From Micractinium sp. NFX-FRZ (lineage: Eukaryota; Chlorophyta; Trebouxiophyceae; Chlorellales; Chlorellaceae), in NCBI GenBank assembly GCA_029339195.1, contig JAPTJF010000414.1, positions 1 to 55,826 of the forward strand: 55,826 nt of DNA, in the 5' to 3' direction. The notes beneath the pieces were generated by a model. It did no database searches and was not told where the DNA came from. It saw only the letters and a list, made by a program, of their open reading frames with translations. Position numbers and translations under genes: made by a program. Positions 27,494 through 39,300 of the stretch are shown piece by piece. Numbering within the stretch: position 1 is the stretch's first letter; each line of letters starts with the position of its first letter.

Positions 27494-29283
27494 ATGAACG
27501 CGTCCTTTGGATTTCGCCTGCCCTCGCCGGGCAGTGGCAGCGGCTTTGGGGGCCGATCTCGGCAGCAGCGGCAGCGGCACAGGCTGCGGAGTGCTTCGGA
27601 TGCAGCAGCCGGCAGCCCGCCGAGCCAGCAGGTGCGCAGCGAGGCGCAGAAGCGCGCCGGTTGTTGCACGCTTCGGCAGCGCTTGCAAGCCTTCTGTATG
27701 TAATTAAAGAGTTGTTTGTGTATCATCGCAGGGGATGAACCCTGTGCTGAAGAGCGGCCTCATCTCAGGCAGCCTGTCGTTGGCGGGCGACGTGCTGGCG
27801 CAGCTGCTCACCAAGCGGGTGAGCCGCAGCACTCTGCTGGCTTCCAGTAGGTGCCTGCTTTTGTATGACAGAGGTGGGGCAGGAGGAGGTGCGGGTGCAC
27901 CGTGAGAAACATTGGTCAGGCAGCCAGCCCCCAGCAATCAATGTGCGCTCCCCCCTGCCACCAAACGCAGGGCGGCGGTGGCAGCGGCGGCCACGATGTG
28001 CCGCGCTCGGCACGCATGGGCAGCTTTGGCCTCTGCTTCTACGGCCCCTACCAGTACTTCTGGTACCGCGCCCTCGATCGTGCCTTCCCCGGCCGCTCCC
28101 TGTTTAACTTTGCCTCCAAGGTGTGGGGCTGGGTGGTTTGGTGCCAGCTGGGGTTGGGGCTGGCGGCTGGCTGGCGTCTGCTGTCGGCGGAAGGGTGCTG
28201 CTGGGTGCTAGGCCCCCCTGGCTGGAGCCAAGTGCTGATTTACATCAATCTGCTGGGCGCACCTGGGTGGTGGGTGCTGCGTGGTGCATGCAACTTGGAA
28301 ATGATGCGCTACCCCCCTTGCTGGGTGCTGGCGGTTCCGGCTGGGCACCAGTCTCTCCTGGGAGCGCTGTGGGGTGCTGTGCTGCGGGCACTGTTGTGCA
28401 CAGGTGGGTTGCATGTCGTTGCTGAGCGCTGCTGCTGCGCATGACCGACACAAGTTTCTAGCCTGGGTGCACTGGCAGCAGCTGTTGACCATCGCCCCCC
28501 TGCCTGCCTCTCCCTGCCTGCCTGCCTGCCCTGTGCAGGTGTCGCTGAACCAGCTGGCACTGGCGCCTGTGACCGTGACCGTGGCGTTTGCCTGGAACCT
28601 GGCGCTGACGGGGCGGCTGCGTGACCTGCCGGACAAGCTGAAGGCCGACTTTGTGGGGACGCTGCAGAACGGGTGGAAGTTCTGGGTGGGTGAGGGCGGG
28701 GGGCGGGCGGAGGGCAGGCTGGGAAGTGGCGGGGAGAACCATGCAAGTGGGGAGGATGGGGCGGGGGCCCTGTGCTGGTCAGCAGCACGGGAGGCAGCCA
28801 GCAGGAGTACAGGGGCCTTTACAAGTGCCAGGTTCCAGGTGCCAGATGTGCCATGTGCTGCCGCCGTGTGGCGCGCTCGACGGCTGTCAACCCGGAACCT
28901 CACCATTTTGTTTTTGTGGCGCCCCTCCTCCTGCAGATCCCCGCCGCCTCTGTCAACTTCTTCTTCATGCCGCTGCAGTACCAGGTGTGCTTAGACCGGG
29001 ACAGCAGAAGTGCTCATGCTTTGGGCATGCTGTGCCATGGGATGCGTGCGCCACCTGGCAGGGCGGCGGCCCAGCGGGGGAGCTGTGCAGCTTGCCGCTG
29101 CCCACTGCTCCCTGTGGTGTCTTGCTTCCTAGGGAACCCTCGGCTGCTGCCACGTGCACACTTTCCTCACTGCCGTATGCACGCTGCACCCCATCCCCGC
29201 CCGCCTGCCAGGTGCTGTACATGAGCACCTGTGGCATGCTGTGGACCGGCTACCTCTCCTACCGCAGCGCCAACCAGGCCTAG
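27494..29283 (+). CDS. Mpv17/PMP22-family membrane protein
   Basis: Exons: 27494-27631, 27732-27818, 27971-28120, 28539-28685, 28937-28984, 29212-29283, giving 213 residues. The first exon is a Ser/Gly/Arg-rich targeting-like segment. NPVLKSGLISGSLSLAGDVLAQ, RMGSFGLCFYGPYQYFWYRALDR, LKADFVGTLQNGWKFW, IPAASVNFFFMPLQYQ and the final W-x-YLSYRSA block follow the four-helix Mpv17/PMP22/Sym1 plan in order. Members sit in the inner mitochondrial or peroxisomal (in plants also plastid) membrane and act as small-solute channels. The compartment here is not decided by sequence. Confidence 0.9.
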
Positions 29284-30024
29284 CAACCTACCAACAGTGT
29301 GAACGCTGCGACTGGCTGCCCGGTGTGCTGCTGCGCACGTCGAGGCCGACTGCGTGTCCAGATGTGTGGCAAAATGCACCACACACGAGGCAGCTCCAGC
29401 CAGCACCCGTGGCGCAAGCTCTGCGTGCGCCCATCAGCTGTGACCTGAGCGCTACCCAAGCTGTTTACCGGCCTCCGCCAGGCAAGCACTGCCTGGCCCC
29501 AGACTGACGTATCACGCCCACACACCAACGCTCGATTTACACAGACGAACCTGCGACAATTCAAATTCCCCGACAGCTAGTTCCTGGTGCTCCAACTGCT
29601 CTGCTCTCCTCTCTGCCTGCCCCCCCGTGCTTCTGCCTGCCTGCCTATACTGCACTACCTTTCAATGTAACCCCCACTCTGTCTTGGTTGGTTGGAGTCA
29701 AGTGGGGTGGTGTCACGTGTCAGTTAGCTTGCTCAGAAGCCACACCAGCCAGCCACCGATGCAGGTCCTTGCATGCCGTAGCATGACGCAACATCTGTGA
29801 GAGCACAAAGGAGGGCGGTCACAGGCTCTCCTCTGGCTGGGTTGCCCCGGCCTGCCAGCCACTCAGTCGGTCAGTCAGTTGGCGTGTGCGAGCTCTCAGC
29901 TGTAGATGCCCTGGCTGGTCAGCACGCCTCGGAGGGATGCCTAACTTGCAAGTACGAGCTGTGAGTGTCAATGCCCTGGCTGGGAAGCACGTCAGCAAGC
30001 CTAACAGGATGTCAGAAAGGATGC
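29284..30024. other. Convergent intergenic spacer
   Basis: Holds the 3' UTRs of the Mpv17-type gene (plus) and the CPBP protease gene (minus). The right part (29873-30024) contains two decayed copies of the protease gene's last codons and stop. No gene seen. Confidence 0.6.
29666..29670 (+). terminator. Probable polyadenylation signal TGTAA
   Basis: TGTAA 383 bases after the stop codon of the Mpv17-type gene, inside the convergent spacer with the CPBP protease gene. Confidence 0.45.
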
Positions 30025-30075
30025 CTAGTTGGCGTGTATGAGCTCCTGGATGTCGATTCCCTCGCTGGCCAGCAG
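29873..30075. repeat. Three-copy tandem of the protease gene's coding end
   Basis: The last ~45 coding bases plus stop of the CPBP gene (about 30023-30075) recur at about 29935-29990 and 29873-29925. Each copy keeps the GAGCT and GCCCTGGCTGG-like landmarks; two keep TAG/TAA-like ends. They sit downstream of the real stop on the coding strand. Confidence 0.7.
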
Positions 30076-32999
30076 GAAGAGGATGGTGAGGACGGAGCCG
30101 TTCCAGGCGCCGTGGATGAGCATGGGGGTCAGCAGGTTGCGGGAGCGCACGTAGGAGAAGCCCAGCAGGAGGCCCAGGGAGGTGAGCTGCGCACGTGGGG
30201 TGGTAGGGTGGGTTGGAGCGGGGTGGGGTGGGTGAGGGGAAAGTGGGGTGGGTTGGAGTGGGGTGGGGCGGGGGCGGGGAAGACACTGGGGTGATGAGGC
30301 GGTCGAGGCAGGGAGGCTTGGCAGGCAGGCTTGACGTCCGGGAGGGAGGGCGGGCAGGAAACCCCACCCCCACTGGAGCACACCACAACGCGGACACACG
30401 CATTCCTGCTGGGTTGCCGGCGGCGTGCAGCTGCCCCGCCTCAGCCAATGTACATACACACACACACATACAACTGGCACACACTGGCTCAACCATACAA
30501 TGTATGTCATACAACTGGCACACACTGGCTCAACCATACAATGTATGTCATACAACTGGCACACCCTGAAACACACGACAGACCTGCGGGAAGTCGCGCG
30601 GCGTGAGGTGCACCATGCCAAAGGCAATGGAGGAGAGGACCACGGCTGCGGGCACGGGCATCCACTTGGTGAGGGAGGTGAGGAGGAAGCCCCGGAACAC
30701 GGTCTCCTCCAGCAGGGGCGCCAGCAGGGCGGTGGTGGCCATGAGGGAGGCGTAGGTGGAGAAGTCCATGGTGATGATGGAGGAGACTGGAAGGGGCGGA
30801 GGACAGGTGAAGAAGAAAGAGACGTGTCAATATTGACAAACAGATGAGGAGAACAGCAGGGCGCGAGTGGAGAAGTCCATGGTGATTAGGGTGGAGGAGA
30901 CTGGAAGGGAAAGGGGAGGAGGGGACACAGTGTGTCAAACAGCACTTGAGGAGACGAGCTGGCAACAAAGGGTTGGTGGACGGACGTCATACGGGAAGGG
31001 GGTGCCCTCCCAGTTCCCGCTGCGGGGTGTGCGGTCGGCTCGCCTCGGCAGCCGTACGCTGCATGCACATGCCCAGCTGCAGCCATGCACGCCGCTCCCG
31101 CAGACCCCGGGCCTTTCTACCCACACCAGCACCTGCGTCCACAGTGCCCCGCCCGGCAGCGTCGGAGGCACCCAGGGAGTCGGAGGCCACGGCTGAGAGG
31201 TAGACCACCAACGGGGAGAGGGCAACGCCCAGCAGGCCCCACACCAGCCAGCCTCGCGGCTTCTTGAACGCGTCCCTGCGGGGAGTCCGGGCGGCAGGGT
31301 GTGGCGAGACAGGAGGGTTGGGGTGGTGGAGAGCAGCGGCTCAGCCTTACTCCATCCATCCACACATGCACCACTTGCATGCCCTTTCACAACAAGTACA
31401 AGGCAGCAAACCGGGCAGGAGACCACCCACTTGAAGTCGTAGTTAAAGAGATCCTTGGGCAGCGGCTCAAACTTCTTGACCCCCAGGCGGATGATGGCGA
31501 TGCTCACCGCCGTCTCAGCCACCTGGCAGCGTGGGGATGTTTGGGCAGGGCAGGGCGGAGCAGGCAGCAGCCGTGAGCCCACTGGCCTGACAGCGTCAGC
31601 AATCCGGCCGACGCGCTTTGAAGACAGTTGGGCAGGGCAGGCGGCAGCAGTTGGTGGAGCATTGCGACTTGGCATGCGGGCGGCCCCGCCTGGCTGCATG
31701 TGCCTGACTGCCACCACCACCCCGCATCCTGTGCTCCACCGGACTGCCACCACCCCGCATCGCATGCCCCACCCACTCGCCCACCTGGCTGACGAAGGCA
31801 AACACCAAAAACGACACACCTCCAAGACAACATCCAGCACCCACAAAGCAGCCGCCCACCTGGTTGACCAGGGCAAACACCGACTTGTCTGCAGCGCTGA
31901 GGGCGGAGAAGCCCTTGGGGCCCGCCACCGCCGACAGCACCGGCAGGAAGGCCAGCCCAACGCCCCCAAAGGCTGCTATCCAGGCCACCATGCCAACGGC
32001 CGTCTCCTTGGCGCCCCAGGGGACCTGCATGGTGGGGGAGGGGGAGGTGAGGTGTGCGGGTTCAGAACACATGTGTGCTGGGTGCTGGGTTGCTGGACAC
32101 GGCGGCTTGAGGCACCTCTGGCCCACGGCTGCCTGCCAGGTGGCGGCAGCTGGAGGCGCAGCCCCACACAGCCATTGCAGCTGATGAGTGTGCAGCAAAC
32201 ACATCAAGGTGGAGCTTTCAAAGGCACTGGGACTTCGAACTGAGTAATTGCACACATGCACACACATTTGCAAGCAAAAGAAAGTACATGCACAACCCGC
32301 GCCCCAGCTGCCAGCTACATATGTATTTAGCACCCACGTCGAAGCGCTCGTTGTAGGCTGACCAGTCAAACAGCCGGAAGGCCACCTCCAGCTCCTGCAG
32401 TGGTGCATACCATGAGGACAACAGCAAGTTTGACCAACCATGGGCCCAGGCTGGGCGAAAGTGCGTGCGGCGGCAGGCAGCAGTGCGGTTGGCAGTGGTG
32501 CAGCAGAGGTGCCTGCCTGCCTGCCTGCCTGCCCGTGGCCCCACCTCAGGCTCCTCTTCACTGCTGGGCAGCTCTGCCGGCGGCTGCGGTACGCTGGGCT
32601 TTCGCTCTGTATCAGTCTGCTCTGCAAGGCAGACGGGGCCGGAGGCCAGGGGCATCAGTGGGTGGCGGCGCTCTTGCGGCAGGCAGCAGCGGCAGCGGCA
32701 GCAGGCGGCACCCGGCCAGGCTGCGCGCACTTACTCTCAGCGCGCACTAACGTGATCTGGCTCCTGCATTGCACGTAAACATGGGTATGGAGTGAAGAAC
32801 AGGCAGCGGAGAGCCCGTGCAGCAGGGTACAAGGCGGAGGCTTTTGGACCTACCTGCCAGAGCGGCCCTGCCACCTTCCGCTGATTAGCACTGGCGATGC
32901 ATATCTACAGGATCTGCTTGAACGAGCAGCAGGCCCTGCCGACGCCCAGGCGCTAGGCGCGCTGGTGGTGGCGAGAGAGTGGCTCGCCAGCCGCGTCAT
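30025..32999 (-). CDS. CPBP (CAAX/Abi) intramembrane protease, plastid-type
   Basis: Exons (minus strand): 32999-32854, 32763-32735 (29 bases), 32621-32545, 32394-32338, 32024-31860, 31522-31431, 31275-31133, 30786-30584, 30186-30025, giving 357 residues. An in-frame ATG at 33032 would add 11. The Ser/Ala/Arg-rich N-terminus up to SQITLVRAE looks like a chloroplast transit peptide. The protease motifs are all present: E263 E264 with Arg268 (EETVFRG), Phe292 and His296 (FGMVH), and His329 with Asn333 (HGAWN). Plant plastid relatives work in thylakoid or chlorophyll-related membrane biology. Substrate unknown. Confidence 0.88.
30467..30566. repeat. 41 bp tandem repeat in an intron
   Basis: A 41-base unit beginning CATACAACTGGCACACACTG starts at 30467 and 30508, and a third, partial unit starts at 30549. 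It lies in the last intron of the CPBP gene and runs up to the donor of exon 8. Confidence 0.92.
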
Positions 33000-33320
33000 G
33001 CTGCCGCTCAGATATGCTAAGAGATGTGACAAATGCAGCTGAGCGTGAGCAGAAGTAGGTTGCTGTCACTTCCATCATGCCACCTCGGCGTCCCGCTCAC
33101 CGCACTGCTCGCCGCCTGCGCTGCTGCTGCCGCCTGTCGTGGTCGCTGTCACGTGCGCATTTCAACATAAGGTTCATTCAAAAGCATATATTCAACATGC
33201 ATTGAACTGATGCAGATAAAGTGAGCACACAAGAAGAAGCAACTATTGGATGGGATCGAGCAGCCGCTAAGGTACTGTCCGCATCAAGGCGTGCGGCAGC
33301 GCTCCACATGCGGGTCATGC
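33000..33320. other. Spacer between the protease and IF-2 genes
   Basis: Contains the promoter of the CPBP gene and the short 3' UTR of the IF-2 gene, both on the minus strand. No TGTAA is evident after the IF-2 stop. Nothing else seen. Confidence 0.5.
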
Positions 33321-36300
33321 TCAGCGCGCGCCAGGGCCCCACTTGGGCGCCTCCTGGCTGCTGGTAACCTTGTCGGAGGCGCGCATCTCCACTGTGATGC
33401 ACTGGAGCACGTCTCCTGGCCGCACATCGTCGAAACCCTCCAGCAGCACGCCACACTCGGTGCCCTTGCCCACCGTCTCAACCTCCAGCTTGTGCCGCTT
33501 GAGCGAAGCACAGGGCCCTGCATGAGACGGAAGATAGAAGATTGCGAAATGTTGGCAGAATGCAGGACGGCTGAGCAATGTGCAGGTCCAGGTGCATGCC
33601 CCAGCAAAGGGGGAGTGTGAGTGCGAACAAAACGCAGGGCGGCCCAAGGGTGCGAGTTGAGGAAGAAAGCAGGGCGCCAAGCCAAGGTAACCCTGCATGG
33701 CACCTGCCTGCCTGAGCGCGTGCGCAAGGACGCCAACAGCCAACCAACCAAGCGGTTTGATACCCTGCCAGCACCCGCCAGCCACCCACCTGTGTGCACC
33801 GCCTCGCCGGCACGCAGCACACGATAGCGCAGGGAGCCCTTGATGGAGCCCTCAGTCACGCGGCAGCCCGCCACAATGCCCGCATCCTTGCCCCTGCGGC
33901 GCAGCGAAGGGAGGAGGCAGGCTAGCAGGGAAGAGGGTCAGCATGGCGCGGTGCTGGGGGTTATAGGCCGTGTGGGGCGCTTTGAGGGGAGCTGCCCAGC
34001 GCGCAGGGGCGTTTGGCGCCCACCACGAGGCGCCAGGCACATGCAGCGCACATGCAGCGCAGCAGCCTGCCTTCCCACCTGTTGCCCTGCAAGTTCAATA
34101 GCTGGCAACACCTCTGCCACCCCAGCCACCAGCAAGGCACAGCACAGCACAGCACAGCCCCTAGCTTAAGGATGCGCAACTGACCTGCTGCCCTTGAGTG
34201 GGAAGACCTGCAGCACCTCTGCCGCCCCCGCCACCACCTCGTGCTCCACCTTGGGTGAGGCGCCCACCAGGAGCGAGCCGACGTCCTCCAGCAGCCCGTA
34301 GATCACGCGCTGGCAGCGCACCTGCGGCGCAAATGGTGTTCAAGGAACTGAGGTAGTGGGGGTGAGCGAGGAGAGTGCAGACTGTAGATCACGCGCTGGC
34401 AGCGCAGCTGGGGAGGTGGATTGATGGAGGAACAGAGGGAGTGAGGGTCGGTGGGGAACGTGCAGACGACAGACTGTGGATCACGTGCTGGCAGCGTGCT
34501 AGAGGCAAGCGCACATACGAGCGTGCACACAACCAGCCAATGCGCACACACAGGCAAGTGCACATACGGGGCAAGTCCCCTCAACTCAACTCCATACAGT
34601 CCAAATCACTTCACGGGTTTGAGTAAGCTCCAACTCAACTTGCACCACCCGCCCTCACCTCGACGCCGTGCATCTTGGCCTGCCCGTCCACGTCAGCACC
34701 CGCTGTGCGCACGTTGAACCCCAGAATCTTGGCCCCCAGCGGCACCGCCAGCTGCACGTCCGACTGGCTCACAGGGCCCACGCCCACGTGCACCACCTGG
34801 GGGGGCAGGCGGGGGTAGGCGGGAGCGGGGGTGTGGGCGGGAAATGGGCGGGGTTGGCTGGTTGAGAAGGGAGCATGGCAGGTGGGGGCAGCCTGCCTCG
34901 CCGCCGGGCTGCCTGCACAAGCGCCAGCGCGCTCTCGCCCAGCTGGCTCTCTGCCAGGCCGCAATGGAAAGCCTGTATCCAATTCTAGCAGGCCCACTGC
35001 CAGCCCGGCGCCGCACCCAGAACAGGCATAGCTCCCACTAGCCTTGGCCCCTGCCACCCCGCCTCTCCCTGCGCACGCGCGGCCCAGCACCCCGGCCTCA
35101 TCGGCACCCCCGGCGCACCTGCACGCGCACGTGCTCCGTGCACAGGTGCTGCACCGCCTGCTGCACCGCCTCTGCCGACCCCTGCACATCGGCCTTGATG
35201 ATCAACGGCAGGGTGCGCTGCTGCACCTCCCCCTCAACAGCACCGCTGCCGGCGCTGCCGCTGGCGCTGCCGTTGCCGCCGTCCCGCTGCTGCTCCGACG
35301 CAATCATGCGAGCGATGGCCGCCCGCCGGTGGTACTCTGCGTTGGATGTGCGGGCCTTGCTGATGACCTGAGCACGCTCCTCGCTGTCCACCACCTGCGG
35401 GCGCACAAGGCAATAGGCGGGGAGGGAAGGAGGCAAGGAAGGAGGGTCGGGGCCAGAGGCAGGGGCCAGGCGCAGCAGTGCAGCGGGAGGCGGGCCCCGG
35501 CGCTGGAGGCAGTAGCACTTGCGCTGGGGCAGCAAAGCGCCCAACGGGCTTAATGAATGTGCTGTACATTTAGATGACCTAAATAACTGATTGTGCTTGC
35601 TGCACTCACCAGCACTTGGTCCCCTGCTTGGGGCAGCCCCTTGAGCCCCGCAATCTCCGCCGGCTGCCCGGGCAGCACCTCGGTCACCGCCTTGCCGCCG
35701 GTGCCCTTCAGGCTGCGCACACGCCCCCACTCGGTGCCCACGACCATGGGCTGGCCGACCTGCAGGGGAGAACAGAAGGGAGGGCAGAGGGAGAGGGGGT
35801 GACACGGGGGGACGAGGGACGGTTGGGTGGGCAGCGGGCCGCAGGAAAGGCATTCGGGTGGGCGTGTAGAGTCATGCGGCAGCGCAGCCATCACACCCCT
35901 TCCACTCCTCCAATAGGAAGCCCCCAGGTGCCCCTCCCCTGCTGCTTATGCCCCTACAGCGACCGCCTGCCCACCTGCGTGCATACCCACCCACCCACCT
36001 GTCCACCCACCACAACATCTGCAAGCCGGTTCCCGCTTGTCCTGCCAACTTCACACCCCCACGCACCTTGAGCGTGCCTCGCTTGACCACCACGGTGGCC
36101 ACAGGCCCCTGCCCCTTGTCCACTTTTGCCTCAATCACCACCGCCTCCGCCCGCCGGCTGCGGCTGGCCTGCAGCTCCATCATCTCGGCCTGAGGGAGGA
36201 ACAGGGGAAGAACAGGAAGAAAGGTCGCGAAGAGGACAAGAAACACGGTGATCGCACTGGAGGCAGGCGTGCATTGGAGGGAGCACCAACCAGGGCATTC

Positions 36301-39300
36301 AGCCAGCTACCCGCGCTGTAGAAGAAGTAAGAAACGAGGCGCTTCCAAGCCCCCCCGGCGTGCCACGGCACCTGACCCGTGCCTATAGCGCCCAAGCAGA
36401 GCAGTGCACTTCAACCACACCTGGAGGAGCAAGGACTCTTCCAATAGATCCAGTCCCAGACCCGTGACGGCAGCCACCTCCACCACCTGGGGGAGGGAGG
36501 GAGGGAGGGAGGGAGGGAGGGGGGCAGAGTCAGGGGAGTGGGCACAATGAGTAGCAGATCGAGGATGGGAGGGGCAGGTTGAAGGCAGGGCAGCACAGCG
36601 TGGAGCCACAGGACACAGGCGGAGCAGCAAAGAAGGGCGCAGGCAGGGCCGCACAGCAGGGTAGGCACGACGGAAGGGGTGCTAACCCAGCGTAATCCTC
36701 ACCTGTATGGTGCCCCCCACCATCGCAGCCACCCACCCCACTGACCCTACTGTTCCATCCTGTAAGCAAGAAGCTCACCTGTATGTTGCCCCCCACCTCC
36801 TCCAGCTCCAGCCCTTCCACCAGCAGCTGCTGCCGCACACGCGCCGGCTGCGCCATGGGCGCATCACACTTGGTGATGGCAACCACGATGGGGCAGCCGG
36901 CGGCACGCGCATGAGAGATGGCCTCGCGCGTCTGCACCAGAGTGGCAGGAGGAGGTGGGCAGGGCAAGCAGGTGTTGCACTTGGTGAGCGCCACAACAGG
37001 GGGCAGCGGGTAGAGTGTGGATTCCCACCTCTGCGCCAGCCCATGGAGAGGAGCGCGGCATGATGCCGTCATCTGCTGCCGCCTCCAGCACCACCGAATC
37101 TGTCGCTGCCGCCCCTATCGGTGCACACTGGTCGCCGCCATCAAACCAACAACCCTAGCAAGCCCCAGCGCCCACCTGCGGCATGATGCCATCGTCAGCC
37201 GCTACCACCAGGACGACGAGGTCGGTGACTGCCGCCCCACGGGCGCGCATGGAGGAGAATGCGGCGTGGCCGGGCGTGTCCAGGAAGGTCAGCGACTGCT
37301 TGGAGCCGGGCATCTGCACCTCAAAGGCGCCGATGTGCTGGGTGATGCCGCCCGCCTCCTGCGGAGGCACGGATGGACATTGACCAAGAGAGAGGAGGGG
37401 AGGCAGTTGGCAGCTGCTTGGAGCCAGGCACCTGCACCTCAAAAGCGCGCCAGAGCACGGCCTACCAGGCAACAAGGTGACGCGTTATGCCAGAAGAGTT
37501 GTGCGGGGGCAGGCAGGTGGGAAGACAGGGCAAGGCAGGGAGGTGGGGGTGGTGTATACAACCCGTCATTCCCACCCCTCCCAGCATGTGCCCTCTCCCA
37601 CCACCTCTACAGGAAATGCACCCTGCCACCCCTCGCCCCTCCCGGGCACGCACCCCCGCCGCCACGCTGGTGCGCCGCAGCGCGTCCAGCAGCGTCGTCT
37701 TCCCGTGGTCCACATGCCCCATCACAGTCACCACCGCTGGCCGCGGCACGGCATCCGCGTCCAGCGGCGCGCCCCGCCCGCCGCGGCTGGACAGGATCGC
37801 AATCTTGCCAAACTCGAGTGCCGCCAGCTCGGCTGCGGCCAGGGGGACGAGGTGGGACAGGGGTGGGCGGGGTGAGAAGGGGGGGAGCCAGGGGGTGAGG
37901 AGTGCTGGGGAGGGTGCACCGCTTGGCTGTGCTGGTGCAAGAGGCAATGGCCAGCCCACACGGCGGGTGAAGCACGAAGCCAGTGAAGCGCAGCCTCCCG
38001 TCCAGGCCTCAAGGCTGCCTCACTCCCCACACCATGGCTGCCCGTGCACTCCCCACTGCTGCAGGCACACAAAGCAAGCCAGGCCCTCAACCCCGTGTGC
38101 CCGCCCGCCTCACCTGCATCCGGTGGCACCAGGTCGTGCCGTGACGACACATCCTCCCCCAGCTCGGACAGAATGGCCTCCACCCGCTCCAGGGGCACAT
38201 CTGTGGGTGGGTGGGGTAGGGGGGGCAGCCATGCGTGAAAGGGGAGAGGGTTGTAGGCGACAAGTTCTGATGGCAGGGCCTCCACCCGCTCCAGGGGCAC
38301 ATCTGCGTGTGGGGCGGTGCGGGGGGAAGAGAGGCATTCAGGCGACAGGGTCAGACAGCAGGGCCTCCACCCGCTCCAGGGGCACACCTGCGGGTGGGGG
38401 GCAGCGTCACATATTCAGTGGTGGCAATACCCTGGGCCCCACAGGCAACCTTTGGGACCCCGGTAAGTCAGCAGCCCTCGAAGACAAGACAGGCAGCAGC
38501 AGCAGGGGCAGCAGCAGGGACAGCAGCAGCAGGGGCAGAAGCAGCAGGGGCAGCTGCCGTCCGTGCTCCTACCTAGCAGCTGCGCCAGGCGCAGCACCGT
38601 CACGTCCTCGGGGATGACCACCTCCTGGGGAAGCTCCCTGGCCGCCTGCTGCTGTGCCTGCTGCGCTGCCTTGTTCTTCTTCCAGCTGCCGCCGCCGCCG
38701 GCCGCACCCTTGCCCTGCTGCTGCCCCTGCTGCTGCTGCGCCCGGGGGAAGGCCGTCGGGAACTCTGTTGGGAGCTCTGCTGGGAAGAAAGTTTCGAAGG
38801 GCGGCCGCTGCTGCTGCTGCTGCTGCTGCTGTGCGTGCTGCCTGGGGAAGCGGTCGTGCTGCTGCGGCTGGGGCGCCGCTGCTCCTGCTGCCTCCTGCCC
38901 ACGGCGGGCGTAGCCATTGACGCCGCCGCCGCCGCCTGGCTGCTGCTGCCGCTGCTGCTGCCCCCACTGCTGTGGGCGCTGCTGCTGGCCCTGCCCCTGC
39001 TGCTGCGGGCGCTGCCCCTGCTGCTGTGGGCGCTGCCCCTGCTGCTGCCCTTGCTGCTGCCCTTGCTGCTGCGGCCGTGGGTACCGAGCCTGCTGCCCCT
39101 GCTGCCCCTGTCCCTGCTGGGCACCAGGCGGGCCCCTGGCACCACGCTGCTCGCCGCTGGAACGATCCTGCCACGGCCGGGGCCCGCCACCGGCGCCACC
39201 GCCACCGGACCGATCCTGCCAGGGCTGCCGGGGCCCGCTGGGGCCAGCAGCCGAGCCGCCGCCGCCGCCGCCGCCGGACCGATCCTGCCAGGGTTGCCGG

